DNA of 23,815 nucleotides from CAZHTS01 sp964535315 (GCA_964535315.1 CAZHTS010000072.1:1-23815), one strand, 5' to 3'. Counted from the stretch's first letter, positions 1 to 6,850 are shown. Numbers and translations are program-made. Notes: generated by a model from the letters alone, not told the origin.

Positions 1-1470
1 TCACCGCCTGCGCCGCGGGCGGCGATTGCCTTTGTGCGCCGATGGACGGGCGGGCGAATACTCTTCCGCCTCGGGCGGCACAACCGGGCCGTGGAAGGTC
101 TGCTGGTAGAAATCGTCCAGCAGCATCGCCAGCAGCCCGCTGTCTTCCGTGTTTTCACCCAGACTGTGCGCCAGGGCGACAAAACGCTGCATGCGCTCGG
201 TTTGCAGCGCGTCGCGGCCGCGCAGGCGGGCCTCGAGCAGGGCGATGACCCGCTCGCCGACCACCGCCTCGACGTCCTTATCGCCGGGCAGCGCCCGCTC
301 TTGCAGCGGGATGCCGTACTGCTTGCCGATGCGCAGCAGGCTGCCCCGTTCGAGCGAATTGACCAGGGTGATGGCCGTGCCGCTGCCCCCCGCCCGCCCG
401 GTGCGTCCGGCGCGGTGCACGTAGGCCTCCGGGTCTTCGGGCGGATCGTACTGGAAAACGTGCGAAAGCTCGGGCAGATCGATGCCGCGCGCCGCCACGT
501 CGGTGGCCACCAGGAAGCGCAGCGTCCCCTGCCGCACACGGTTGAGCACCTTCTCGCGCGCCGCCTGCGGCAGATCCGAGGTCAGTTCGTCGGCGTCGTA
601 GCCAAAACGCTGCAACACCACCGTGACGTAATTGGTGCGCACCCGGGTGTTGCAGAAGATCAACGCCGACAGCGGGTTCTCCACCTCGATGATGCGTATC
701 AGGCTGCGATCCTTGTCCATGCCGGGCACGCTGTAATACACGTGCTCCGTCTCGGTCACGTGAATGTGATCGCTGCTCAGGTTCAAGAAGCCCGGATCGC
801 GCATGAACTGGCCGGTCAGGCGCAGCACCTGCGGCGGAAACGTGGCCGAAAACATAAAGGTGCTGATCGCCCGCTCGGGCAGATAATCGCGCACCCGGCG
901 CATGTCCGGGTAGAAACCCATCGACAGCATGCGGTCGGCCTCGTCAAAGACCAGGAATTGCAAATGCTCCAACGACAGCGAGCGGCGCAGGAGATGATCC
1001 AGGATGCGGCCGGGCGTGCCGATCACCAGCTGCGCCCCGGCCTGAAAAGCGTCCAACTGGCTGCGATAGCCTACCCCGCCGTATACGGCCACGCTCTGCA
1101 CCCCGCTGGTCTGTCCCAGCACCTCGGCTTCGTGCGCCACCTGCACGGCCAGTTCGCGGGTCGGCACCAGCACCAGCGCCTGAGGGGCGCGATCCACCGG
1201 ATTGATCATCTCGAGCAGCGGCAGGAGATAGGCGCCGGTCTTACCGCTGCCGGTGCGCGATTGGATCATCATGTCGCGCTTCGAAAAGAGATAGGGAATG
1301 GCCCGCGCCTGCACCGGCATCAATTCCTGCCAGCCGGCCAGGGCCGCCCCCTGGCGCAATTTCTCGGGCAGGTCGGCCAGCGTCGCCAATGGCAGGTCGT
1401 CCTGGTCGGTCAGCGGTGTTTCATTCTGCGGCGCGCTTTGCAGCGGGGTGGGTTCAAACGTATGATCCAT
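1..1470 (-). CDS. DEAD-box ATP-dependent RNA helicase
   Basis: This is a 489-residue superfamily 2 RNA helicase that unwinds or remodels RNA in the cytoplasm using ATP. Visible motifs in order are Walker A SRTGSGKT (about 71-78), PTREL (103-107), TPGR (152-155), DEAD (176-179), SAT (208-210), ATDVAARGID (322-331) and HRAGRTGRAG (352-361). Both RecA-like domains are therefore complete. The C-terminus ends in a short Arg-rich tail, a common RNA-binding extension. I chose the ATG at 1470 because GAGGAG (1478-1483) lies 7 bases upstream of it; the in-frame TTG at 1485 would place the start before the ribosome binding site. The stop codon is the first three bases of the window, so the gene is complete. 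It follows the kinase gene on the same strand after 102 bases. The exact subtype (RhlE, CsdA/DeaD or other) cannot be fixed by eye. Confidence 0.95.
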   Translation of the reverse strand: MDHTFEPTPLQSAPQNETPLTDQDDLPLATLADLPEKLRQGAALAGWQELMPVQARAIPYLFSKRDMMIQSRTGSGKTGAYLLPLLEMINPVDRAPQALVLVPTRELAVQVAHEAEVLGQTSGVQSVAVYGGVGYRSQLDAFQAGAQLVIGTPGRILDHLLRRSLSLEHLQFLVFDEADRMLSMGFYPDMRRVRDYLPERAISTFMFSATFPPQVLRLTGQFMRDPGFLNLSSDHIHVTETEHVYYSVPGMDKDRSLIRIIEVENPLSALIFCNTRVRTNYVTVVLQRFGYDADELTSDLPQAAREKVLNRVRQGTLRFLVATDVAARGIDLPELSHVFQYDPPEDPEAYVHRAGRTGRAGGSGTAITLVNSLERGSLLRIGKQYGIPLQERALPGDKDVEAVVGERVIALLEARLRGRDALQTERMQRFVALAHSLGENTEDSGLLAMLLDDFYQQTFHGPVVPPEAEEYSPARPSAHKGNRRPRRRR

Positions 1471-1572
1471 AGGAATACTCCTCAAAATTCACAGATAAAT
1501 GGTAACGATTTCTTGACGTCCCGGCGTCTTTGCGCCCTGACGTTAAGTTTTTTGCAATCCGTAAGACAAATT

Positions 1573-3687
1573 TTACTGTAATTGCTGACAATGATAGGCC
1601 GCATTTAAGTAGAGACATTGCCGGGCCGCCGGCGTCAGGTTGGCGTATTTCAACGCCCCCAGGCAAACGGCGTAACGCGCCAGATCGTACTCGCGGCGCT
1701 GTCCGGGGTTGAACAGGCAGCGGTGGGCGATTTCCTCAACCGCCGCCAGCAGCGGGTTGGAACGGCTGCGCAGCATGGTTACAAACGCGTCGGGGGTAAA
1801 CGTCGCTTCGGCCAACACGTGGGCAATCAATTCTTCTTCCAGGTGGGCAAAATCGTACAGGGTGTGACCCTCGCGCGTCTGCGCAAAATCGATCAACCAC
1901 ACGAAATTACCCGGCCCCACCAGCACATTTTCCAGGTTCAGGTCGCCGTGAATGATGGCGCGCGTACCCATCACCGCCTCATTCAACACCGCCGGCAGAC
2001 AGGCCAGCGGATCAGGCAGCGGTGCGGGCCGCTCCAGCCCGGCGGTGAGATCGGCCAGCAAGGCGGCGCGGGTGGCAACCACCTGGGCCAGGCTGCGCTC
2101 GGGCGGGCGCGTGTCTAACCAGCGCAGGCGCAGCGCCGGCTGTCCGGCGGCGGCCTTGCACAACAGGGTCAGCGAGCGCCCATCCATGCGGCGTTCAAAA
2201 TGGGCAAAGCGCTCGACGCGCAACACCTGCCCGATCTGCAAATCCAGGCCGGCGGGGGTGTCGTTCTCGCTCAGCGTCCGCGAAGCGCGCCCACCGGCGG
2301 GCAGCGGCTGCAAGACGTAATGCGGCGGCAGGATGCGGTCGTATTCCTGCGCCATGCGGAAAGCATAGGCGCTGCGCTGCATCCACCAGTTGGGACCAAA
2401 GGTCTCGAACATCTTCCATAACAACGCCGGATCGGGGGTTTCCAGCAGCGCCTGGCGCAGGCTGAGCGGCAGGCGTCCCGGTTCGGCGATAAAGGTATAT
2501 TGCAGCGCCGCCCGGTCGCTGTCGCCGGTCGTCACCGGGGCGTGCTGGATGCGGGCGGTAATCGGCGGCAGGCTGTCCTTGACGTACGCCTCATAATTGA
2601 TGAACTCACGGCGGATCGATTCGCTCTCGCCGATCTTGACGATGGTGCTGGCGTCGGCGCGCCCGTCCGTTTTGAGCGGCAACGCCAGGAAGGTGCGCGC
2701 CCCCGAGTAGCCCGAGAGGAATTCACGCTCCAACACCAGGCGGCCGTAGCGCCCAAACAGCGCCTGCAACAATTTGCGCTCCTCAGCGCCCAAATGCAAG
2801 CCGGGGCGCGGCTCGATCACCAGGCGTTCGTTGGGCTGGCGCGATTGCAAACGCGGCAGGGCCGGCCGCGGCCGGTAGACCAGCGCAAACAGACTCAACC
2901 CGCCGCCCAGCAGCACCCCGAAGAAACCGGTGGTCATGGCCTGGGCGCGATCCATGCCAAAGAACGAGGTCACCTGCACGTCCAGCCCTTTGGAATAAAT
3001 CACCGTCTGGCGAGGCGCACCGCTGCGCCCCTCGCCGGGCGTCCAGCGCAGCAGCAGTTGGATCGACAGGCGCTGTTGACCGGCCGAGCGCGGCCGCAGC
3101 GTCCAGCGCCAGGCCACCGCCTCGTCCGGCGGCAGAAAACGCTCCTGATCGCCGGTGGGGGCAATCTCAAATCCCACCCCGTCCAGGCGGGCCACGGCCG
3201 ACAAAATATACCCCGAGGGCCGTTCGACCGGCACCGGCTGGGTCTGTAAGGCGTGCTCGGGGAACTCGGCCTGCACCTGATAACCGTCCTGGTAGGGAAC
3301 CAACGCCAGGCGGATGATGTCCGAATCGCCCAGGCGCAGTTCCCGCGGCCATTCCAGTTCGACCAGGCGGCTCTCCACCCGGACTTGCGGCGGGAGCAGA
3401 GTCGGCAGGGCCGGGGCGATGGTAACCACGGGCGGATAGGTCGGCCCGGGCTGCGCCGTCGCCTCAGTGGCCGGAGCCTCGGGCGGCAGGGTGGGTTTCG
3501 GGGCTTCGCTCGCCTCGGGGGCCCGGGTCGGTTCGACCGCCGCCGGCGCCTGGGTTGGCTGCGCCGGTTTCTCACTGGCCTGCGGGGAAGCCGGCGTGGC
3601 AGACGGCGTGCAGGCAGAAACATAGCCGATCAATCCCGCCGCCAGCAGCAGCAAGAACACCGTCCGCAACCAGGGGGAGCGTCTCAT
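1573..3687 (-). CDS. Lipoprotein-like transmembrane protein with cytoplasmic APH/TCAD9-like kinase domain
   Basis: The 704-residue protein starts with a signal peptide ending in the lipobox-like VSAC (Cys26). A Pro/Ala/Glu-rich linker follows to about residue 100, then an extracytoplasmic beta-rich region (about 101-245) and one membrane segment (about 250-271). The C-terminal half resembles aminoglycoside-phosphotransferase-fold kinases: a Gly/Ser loop LSGYSGARTF (324-333), IVKIG with candidate ATP lysine K351, RREFINYE as the likely salt-bridge helix, HGDLNLEN (580-587) as catalytic loop and LIDF with D600 as metal ligand. A beta-rich, OB-like insertion (about 478-531) separates the lobes. 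This layout recalls the family I know as ternary complex associated domain 9, an attribution from memory. I chose the ATG at 3687 because TGAGGG (3695-3700) precedes it. It lies 10 bases after a small membrane-protein gene and diverges from an ATPase/winged-helix gene. The substrate is unknown. Confidence 0.8.
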   Translation of the reverse strand: MRRSPWLRTVFLLLLAAGLIGYVSACTPSATPASPQASEKPAQPTQAPAAVEPTRAPEASEAPKPTLPPEAPATEATAQPGPTYPPVVTIAPALPTLLPPQVRVESRLVELEWPRELRLGDSDIIRLALVPYQDGYQVQAEFPEHALQTQPVPVERPSGYILSAVARLDGVGFEIAPTGDQERFLPPDEAVAWRWTLRPRSAGQQRLSIQLLLRWTPGEGRSGAPRQTVIYSKGLDVQVTSFFGMDRAQAMTTGFFGVLLGGGLSLFALVYRPRPALPRLQSRQPNERLVIEPRPGLHLGAEERKLLQALFGRYGRLVLEREFLSGYSGARTFLALPLKTDGRADASTIVKIGESESIRREFINYEAYVKDSLPPITARIQHAPVTTGDSDRAALQYTFIAEPGRLPLSLRQALLETPDPALLWKMFETFGPNWWMQRSAYAFRMAQEYDRILPPHYVLQPLPAGGRASRTLSENDTPAGLDLQIGQVLRVERFAHFERRMDGRSLTLLCKAAAGQPALRLRWLDTRPPERSLAQVVATRAALLADLTAGLERPAPLPDPLACLPAVLNEAVMGTRAIIHGDLNLENVLVGPGNFVWLIDFAQTREGHTLYDFAHLEEELIAHVLAEATFTPDAFVTMLRSRSNPLLAAVEEIAHRCLFNPGQRREYDLARYAVCLGALKYANLTPAARQCLYLNAAYHCQQLQ

Positions 3688-3697
3688 CGCCCGACCC

Positions 3698-3847
3698 TCA
3701 TTGAGGCTGCACAAACAGCGTGGGCGCCAGCGGCGTCTGCTCGCGCGCCACCGTCACCGGCGCATACGCATACGATAGCGCCAGTGCGCCAAACAGCAGC
3801 GCCGCCACCCCAAAAACCAGCAAAAACAGCCGCACCCGCCGCGACAT
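3698..3847 (-). CDS. Small single-pass membrane protein (49 aa)
   Basis: This short reading frame encodes 49 residues beginning MSRRVRLFLLVFG. A positively charged N-terminus is followed by one hydrophobic segment (about 7-29) and a short Pro/Thr/Gln tail. It looks like a single-pass protein with a small external tail. GGGAGG (3851-3856) lies just upstream of the ATG, with a rather short 3-base gap. The stop codon at 3698-3700 overlaps the ribosome binding site of the downstream kinase gene, so the two are probably translationally coupled. Charge pattern, hydrophobicity and tight packing support a real gene; I recognise no family. It could be a partner of the lipoprotein kinase, which is inference from position only. 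Confidence 0.6.
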   Translation of the reverse strand: MSRRVRLFLLVFGVAALLFGALALSYAYAPVTVAREQTPLAPTLFVQPQ

Positions 3848-3924
3848 ACGCCTCCCAACGCATAAGATTACATTCCTGATAGTATAATACCATTATAACC
3901 ACAGGTTGTCCTTAAAGAGGTGCC
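3848..3924. promoter_or_regulatory. Divergent promoter region between kinase and ATPase operons
   Basis: This 77-base AT-rich spacer separates two divergent operons. It carries a perfect TATAAT on the plus strand (3883-3888), oriented to the ATPase gene, and a second perfect TATAAT on the minus strand (3892-3897), oriented to the small membrane-protein/kinase pair. The two -10 elements are only 3 bases apart, so polymerases could exclude each other. No good -35 hexamer is seen at 16-18 bases from either element, which may mean an activator is needed. Confidence 0.45.
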
Positions 3925-4989
3925 ATGCCCGCCTGGGAAGAATACCCGTCCGACTATCGTTCTCGCGAAGTAGCTGCCATCCGCACCGCCGCTCTGGCGG
4001 GCGAATGTGTGGCGGTGATCGGCCTGAGCGGCTCAGGCAAGAGCAATCTGCTTGGTTTTCTGTTCCAGCGCTGCAACCAGCCCGCTTTATTCAGCCTGGT
4101 CGACTGCAACCGCCTGCTGGAGAAAACACCCACCGCCCTGTTCCGCCTGATGCGCCGCAGCCTGGCGGGCGGCGGGCCGGCCGAAGACGAACTCGACGCG
4201 CTGCAAACGGCCATCCAGGAACGCCTCGACCGGCAAAATGGGCGCCTGTGCATCCTGCTCGATCGCTTTGACGCCCTGGGGACGCCCGGCAGCGAGGCCA
4301 TCGCCAGCGGCCTGCGCGCGCTGCGCGATGCGTTCAAATACCAGTTGACCCTGGTCACCGCCACCCGCCGCCCGCTTGACCCGCACAGCGAGATGGCCGA
4401 ATTGTTTTACGCCCACACCCTGTGGTTGGGGCCGCTCTCGCCCGAAAACGCCCGCTGGAGCGCCGCCAGTTACGCACAACGCAAGGGCCTCGCCTGGGAC
4501 GAGGCCGCCCTGGCAGCGCTGTGCCAGCACAGCGGCGGCTACCCATCCTTTTTGCGGGCCGCCTGTGAAGCTTACGCCGAAGGGTGCGCCTTGAACGCCG
4601 CGGCCCTGGCCACCCATCCCGCGGTACAACGCCGGCTGGCAGAATTCTGGAGCGACTCGCCCGCTTCCAGCGACCTGCAAAATTCCGGGCTGAGCGGGCA
4701 TCCCTGGCTGCACAACGCCGCCCCCACCGCCTTCGACACCACCAGCCTGACCGCCCTCGAACACCGCCTGCTGGCCTATTTGCAGGCCCACCCCAATCAG
4801 GTGTGCGACAAAGAAGAACTCATCCCCGCCGTGTGGCCGGAAGATAAAGTCTACGAACAGGGCATCCGCGACGACAGCCTGGCGCAACTGGTGCGCCGCC
4901 TGCGCCAAAAAATCGAACCCGATCCATCCACCCCCACCTATCTCCACAACGTGCCGGGGCGCGGCTACCGTTTCACGCCAGGAAAATGA
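3925..4989 (+). CDS. P-loop ATPase with C-terminal OmpR/PhoB-type winged helix
   Basis: The 354-residue soluble protein has an N-terminal P-loop ATPase domain: Walker A GLSGSGKS (33-40), Walker B LCILLDRFD (108-116), a sensor-like strand TLVTATRR (142-149) and HSGGYPSFL (202-210), reminiscent of the GGxP helix of STAND/Orc-like ATPases. A variable linker (about 240-272) leads to a winged-helix DNA-binding domain of the transcriptional regulatory C-terminal type (about 275-352), ending in the wing pattern YLHNVPGRGYRF. There is no receiver domain, so it is not a classical response regulator. AAGAGG (3915-3920) precedes the ATG. Its stop overlaps the start of the next gene (ATGA), and it diverges from the membrane kinase genes. 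It is probably an ATP-dependent transcription regulator or signalling switch; the ligand and target genes are unknown. Confidence 0.8.
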   Translation: MPAWEEYPSDYRSREVAAIRTAALAGECVAVIGLSGSGKSNLLGFLFQRCNQPALFSLVDCNRLLEKTPTALFRLMRRSLAGGGPAEDELDALQTAIQERLDRQNGRLCILLDRFDALGTPGSEAIASGLRALRDAFKYQLTLVTATRRPLDPHSEMAELFYAHTLWLGPLSPENARWSAASYAQRKGLAWDEAALAALCQHSGGYPSFLRAACEAYAEGCALNAAALATHPAVQRRLAEFWSDSPASSDLQNSGLSGHPWLHNAAPTAFDTTSLTALEHRLLAYLQAHPNQVCDKEELIPAVWPEDKVYEQGIRDDSLAQLVRRLRQKIEPDPSTPTYLHNVPGRGYRFTPGK

Positions 4990-5168
4990 AGTTAATTGAA
5001 AAAGAGGAAATCGCCTATACGCAAGACGCCTGCCGCCAGAATCTGCAACCGCTCACCCCGGCCGAACGCAGCGCCCAGGGTGAACAGATCGAGCGCGGTC
5101 TGACGTTTTCTACACGTGGCGGCATACCCCATATCAGTCGCTATGATATCCGCGAGTTCGTTTATTAA
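4986..5168 (+). CDS. Conserved-looking hypothetical protein (60 aa)
   Basis: This encodes 60 residues, MKLIEKEEIAYTQ to IREFVY. It is hydrophilic, with no membrane segment, signal or Cys motif. Its ATG overlaps the TGA of the ATPase gene in an ATGA arrangement, and AGGA sits 2 bases upstream inside the end of that gene, so it is very likely translationally coupled. It ends 17 bases before the metallo-beta-lactamase gene. Amino-acid composition and operon packing favour a real gene; I do not recognise the family. A role alongside the ATPase is inference. Confidence 0.6.
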   Translation: MKLIEKEEIAYTQDACRQNLQPLTPAERSAQGEQIERGLTFSTRGGIPHISRYDIREFVY

Positions 5169-5185
5169 TGAGAGAGTGAGACCCT

Positions 5186-5929
5186 ATGAAAATTGTTTTC
5201 CTTGGCACCAACGGCTGGTTCGACACCCCTTGCGGGAACACCATCTGTATCCTGATTGAAACCAGCCAGGCGTATCTGATCCTGGACGCCGGCTCTGGTT
5301 TTTACAAACTGGACGACTACATCCGCGAAGAAAAACCCATCTACCTCTTCCTCAGCCACTTCCACCTGGATCATATCTACGGCCTGCATACCCTGACCCG
5401 TTTCTCTTTTAACCAGGGGCTGCACATCTTCGGCCAGTCGGGCACCCGGCTGACGCTCAACACCTACGTCAACTTCCCCTACACCGTGCCCTTCGACCAG
5501 CTGCCCTACCCGGTGCGCCTGCACGAACTGCCCGAAGAAGCCGGCCTGCTGCCCTTTGGCGTGACCACCCTGCCGCTGATCCACGCCTCGCCCTGTATCG
5601 GCTTCCGCTTCGAGGTCGACGACAAAGTGATCACCTACTGCACCGACACAGGCTACTGCCAGAACGCCGTTGACCTGGCGCGCAACGCCGATTTGCTGAT
5701 CACCGAATGCGCCTACACCCTGGGCGAGGTCAACCACGGTTGGCCTCATCTCGACCCACACCTGGCAGCGCGCATCGCCATCGAGGCCCACGCCCGCCAG
5801 CTGGCGCTGGTGCACTTCGACGCCAATCGCTACCGGCACATGCAGCAGCGCACCCTGGCCGGCGAACAGGCCCGCCAGTTGTTTGCCGATACCATCGCCA
5901 GCTACGACGGCGCCGAAATTGAGTTATGA
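5186..5929 (+). CDS. Metallo-beta-lactamase-fold hydrolase
   Basis: The 247-residue protein has the MBL metal-binding motif SHFHLDH (57-63), giving H58, H60, D62 and H63. Further likely ligands are H133 (LIHASP), D154 (YCTDTGY) and H210 (LVHFDANRY). The N-terminus MKIVFLGTNGWFDTP resembles the RNase Z/PhnP-like branch that hydrolyses phosphodiesters, rather than beta-lactamases. No signal peptide is present, so it should be cytoplasmic. It is third in a compact operon after the winged-helix ATPase and the 60-residue protein. Purine-rich GAGAGAGTGAG before the ATG gives only a weak ribosome binding site. Cyclic nucleotide, tRNA or phosphonate-derived phosphodiesters are all possible substrates and the sequence does not decide between them. 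Confidence 0.85.
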   Translation: MKIVFLGTNGWFDTPCGNTICILIETSQAYLILDAGSGFYKLDDYIREEKPIYLFLSHFHLDHIYGLHTLTRFSFNQGLHIFGQSGTRLTLNTYVNFPYTVPFDQLPYPVRLHELPEEAGLLPFGVTTLPLIHASPCIGFRFEVDDKVITYCTDTGYCQNAVDLARNADLLITECAYTLGEVNHGWPHLDPHLAARIAIEAHARQLALVHFDANRYRHMQQRTLAGEQARQLFADTIASYDGAEIEL

Positions 5930-5963
5930 GGCCCCGGCTATGTCTGGACGTTGATACAAATAG

Positions 5964-5992
5964 TTGATAAAAAACATAATATTTAGTAGAAT
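5964..5992 (+). promoter_or_regulatory. Sigma70-type promoter of the rhodanese gene
   Basis: TTGATA (5964-5969) and TAGAAT (5987-5992) are separated by exactly 17 AT-rich bases. Transcription would start near 5999, giving a leader of about 50 bases before the rhodanese ATG. A second TTGATA lies at 5951-5956. The promoter indicates that the rhodanese is transcribed separately from the upstream metallo-beta-lactamase operon. Confidence 0.7.
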
Positions 5993-6050
5993 AGGGTCAT
6001 CACTGAAGCAGCATCGCTTCCGTTCTATCGCTATCTGACAGGGTGACCGT

Positions 6051-6527
6051 ATGAAAAGAAAACAGAAATCTCAAGCGCCACCAGTTCTGCCCGTCATACT
6101 GATCATCGCCGGCGCGCTGCTGCTGGCCGGCGCCCTGGCCTGGAACAGCGCCGGCGCCCCGCCGGCGGCCAATACGCCGCCTGCCGGGCAGGACAGCATC
6201 CCCTATCCCCAGGTCAAACGCGTCGACCTGGAGCAGGCCCGCACGGCGTTGGAGCAATCACAGGCCGTTTTCGTCGATGTGCGCGACGCACAAAGTTACG
6301 CCGGACAGCACATCCGCGGGGCGCGCAACATTCCCGGCAGCGAACTGGAAAAACGCTACGCCGAACTCGATCCGCAACGCTGGATCATCACCTATTGCAC
6401 CTGACCGGCGGAAGAATCCAGCGCTCGTGCAGCGCAAGTCCTGTTGGACAAAGGCTTTACCCGCGTCACCCCCATCCTGGGCGGCTACGCCGCATGGGTC
6501 AAGGCCGGCTACCCGGTCGAACCCTGA
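6051..6527 (+). CDS. Membrane-anchored rhodanese-like protein, probable selenoprotein (in-frame UGA = Sec118)
   Basis: Read with TGA 6402-6404 as selenocysteine, the gene encodes 158 residues. A basic N-terminus and a hydrophobic segment (about 11-31) anchor it in the membrane, followed by a Pro/Ala linker and a rhodanese domain with VFVDVRDAQSY (73-83), GHIRGARNIPG-like GQHIRGARNIPG and a C-terminal LGGYAAWVKAGYPVE. The active-site loop reads Y115-C116-T117-TGA-PAEESSAR. Relatives such as the rhodanese domains fused to DedA proteins have YCxCPNE-type loops from memory, so the TGA replaces the second Cys. The frame continues intact for 40 residues with full family similarity, ending at TGA 6525-6527. 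AGGGTGA precedes the ATG. The alternative is a nonsense-mutated pseudogene or a sequencing error, but codon position and the hairpin at 6421-6435 favour Sec. It likely acts in extracytoplasmic sulfur or thiol redox chemistry. Confidence 0.75.
6421..6435 (+). promoter_or_regulatory. Candidate bacterial SECIS hairpin
   Basis: GCGCT (6421-6425) pairs perfectly with AGCGC (6431-6435) around the 5-base loop CGTGC. The loop starts 21 bases after the in-frame TGA and has G in its second position. Known bacterial SECIS elements have an apical loop roughly 16-37 bases after UGA with a G among the first loop bases, so this fits. A second small hairpin, GTCC-TGTT-GGAC (6438-6449), is a weaker alternative. 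A 5-bp GC-rich stem can arise by chance in such DNA. Confidence 0.5.
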
Positions 6528-6559
6528 AAAACTGGCAGGGGGGCCAGGCTACCAATCCC

Positions 6560-6588
6560 TTGACTTTTCGACCCGGCATTCGTAGAAT
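6560..6588 (+). promoter_or_regulatory. Sigma70-type promoter of the gcv operon
   Basis: TTGACT (6560-6565) and TAGAAT (6583-6588) are separated by 17 bases. Transcription would begin near 6595, directly before the glycine riboswitch, so the whole aptamer pair lies in the leader RNA. Confidence 0.8.
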
Positions 6589-6602
6589 GGAAATGCAAAT
6601 GT

Positions 6603-6780
6603 CAGAGGAGTCAGGGAAGAGACCGTGACAAACACGGCACCGAAGGGGCAAATCCGGCGAGCGGCTGCGACGGATGAATCTCTCAGGTAAAAAGACCCGG
6701 CTTCTGTTCACCTCTGGAAAGTCGTAAGACACCGAAGGGGCAAACCCGGCCGGGCGAATCTCTCAGGTTGACAACAGAGG
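6603..6780 (+). promoter_or_regulatory. Tandem glycine riboswitch
   Basis: Two glycine aptamers lie head to tail. Each contains the conserved core CACCGAAGGGGCAA (6638-6651 and 6730-6743) and the conserved GAATCTCTCAGGT (6676-6688 and 6756-6768). Aptamer I spans about 6610-6710. Aptamer II is enclosed by a P1 helix CCTCTG (6711-6716) with CAGAGG (6775-6780). The second aptamer runs directly into an intrinsic terminator whose lower stem uses the same 3' P1 strand. This arrangement implies that glycine binding to RNA favours readthrough, switching on the glycine cleavage genes downstream, as is usual for this riboswitch class. Its position before gcvH supports the call strongly. Confidence 0.95.
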
Positions 6781-6810
6781 CACGCGTATGATTTTACGCG
6801 TGCTTTTTGC
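6776..6810 (+). terminator. Riboswitch-controlled intrinsic terminator (expression platform)
   Basis: GCACGCGTA (6780-6788) pairs with TACGCGTGC (6795-6803) around the loop TGATTT, followed by TTTTTGCTT. The lower stem can extend as AGAGG (6776-6780) with CTTTT (6803-6807), including two G-U pairs. That extension competes with the 3' strand of aptamer II P1, which explains an antiterminating effect of bound glycine. Confidence 0.85.
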
Positions 6811-6850
6811 TTGCCCCAACCCTATCACATAATTCTTCAGGAGCTGAACA

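Noticed and set aside
1516..1543. Hairpin ACGTC...GACGT between the kinase and helicase genes.
   Set aside because: The stem is interrupted by two mismatches and lacks a T-run on either side, so no terminator or riboswitch call is justified.
3684..3902. 72-residue minus-strand frame upstream of the kinase gene.
   Set aside because: It overlaps the 49-residue membrane protein in another frame, has an odd Ala/Gly/Cys composition, and its first codons fall in the -10 region.
6402..6404. TGA in the rhodanese gene read as a plain stop, giving a 117-residue protein.
   Set aside because: The protein would lack half the active-site loop and the C-terminal rhodanese helix, while the downstream frame is intact. 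A Sec codon explains this better, though pseudogene or sequence error cannot be excluded.
6532..6547. CTGGC/GCCAG hairpin after the rhodanese gene as a terminator.
   Set aside because: The stem has only 5 bp with a 6-base loop and no T-run follows.
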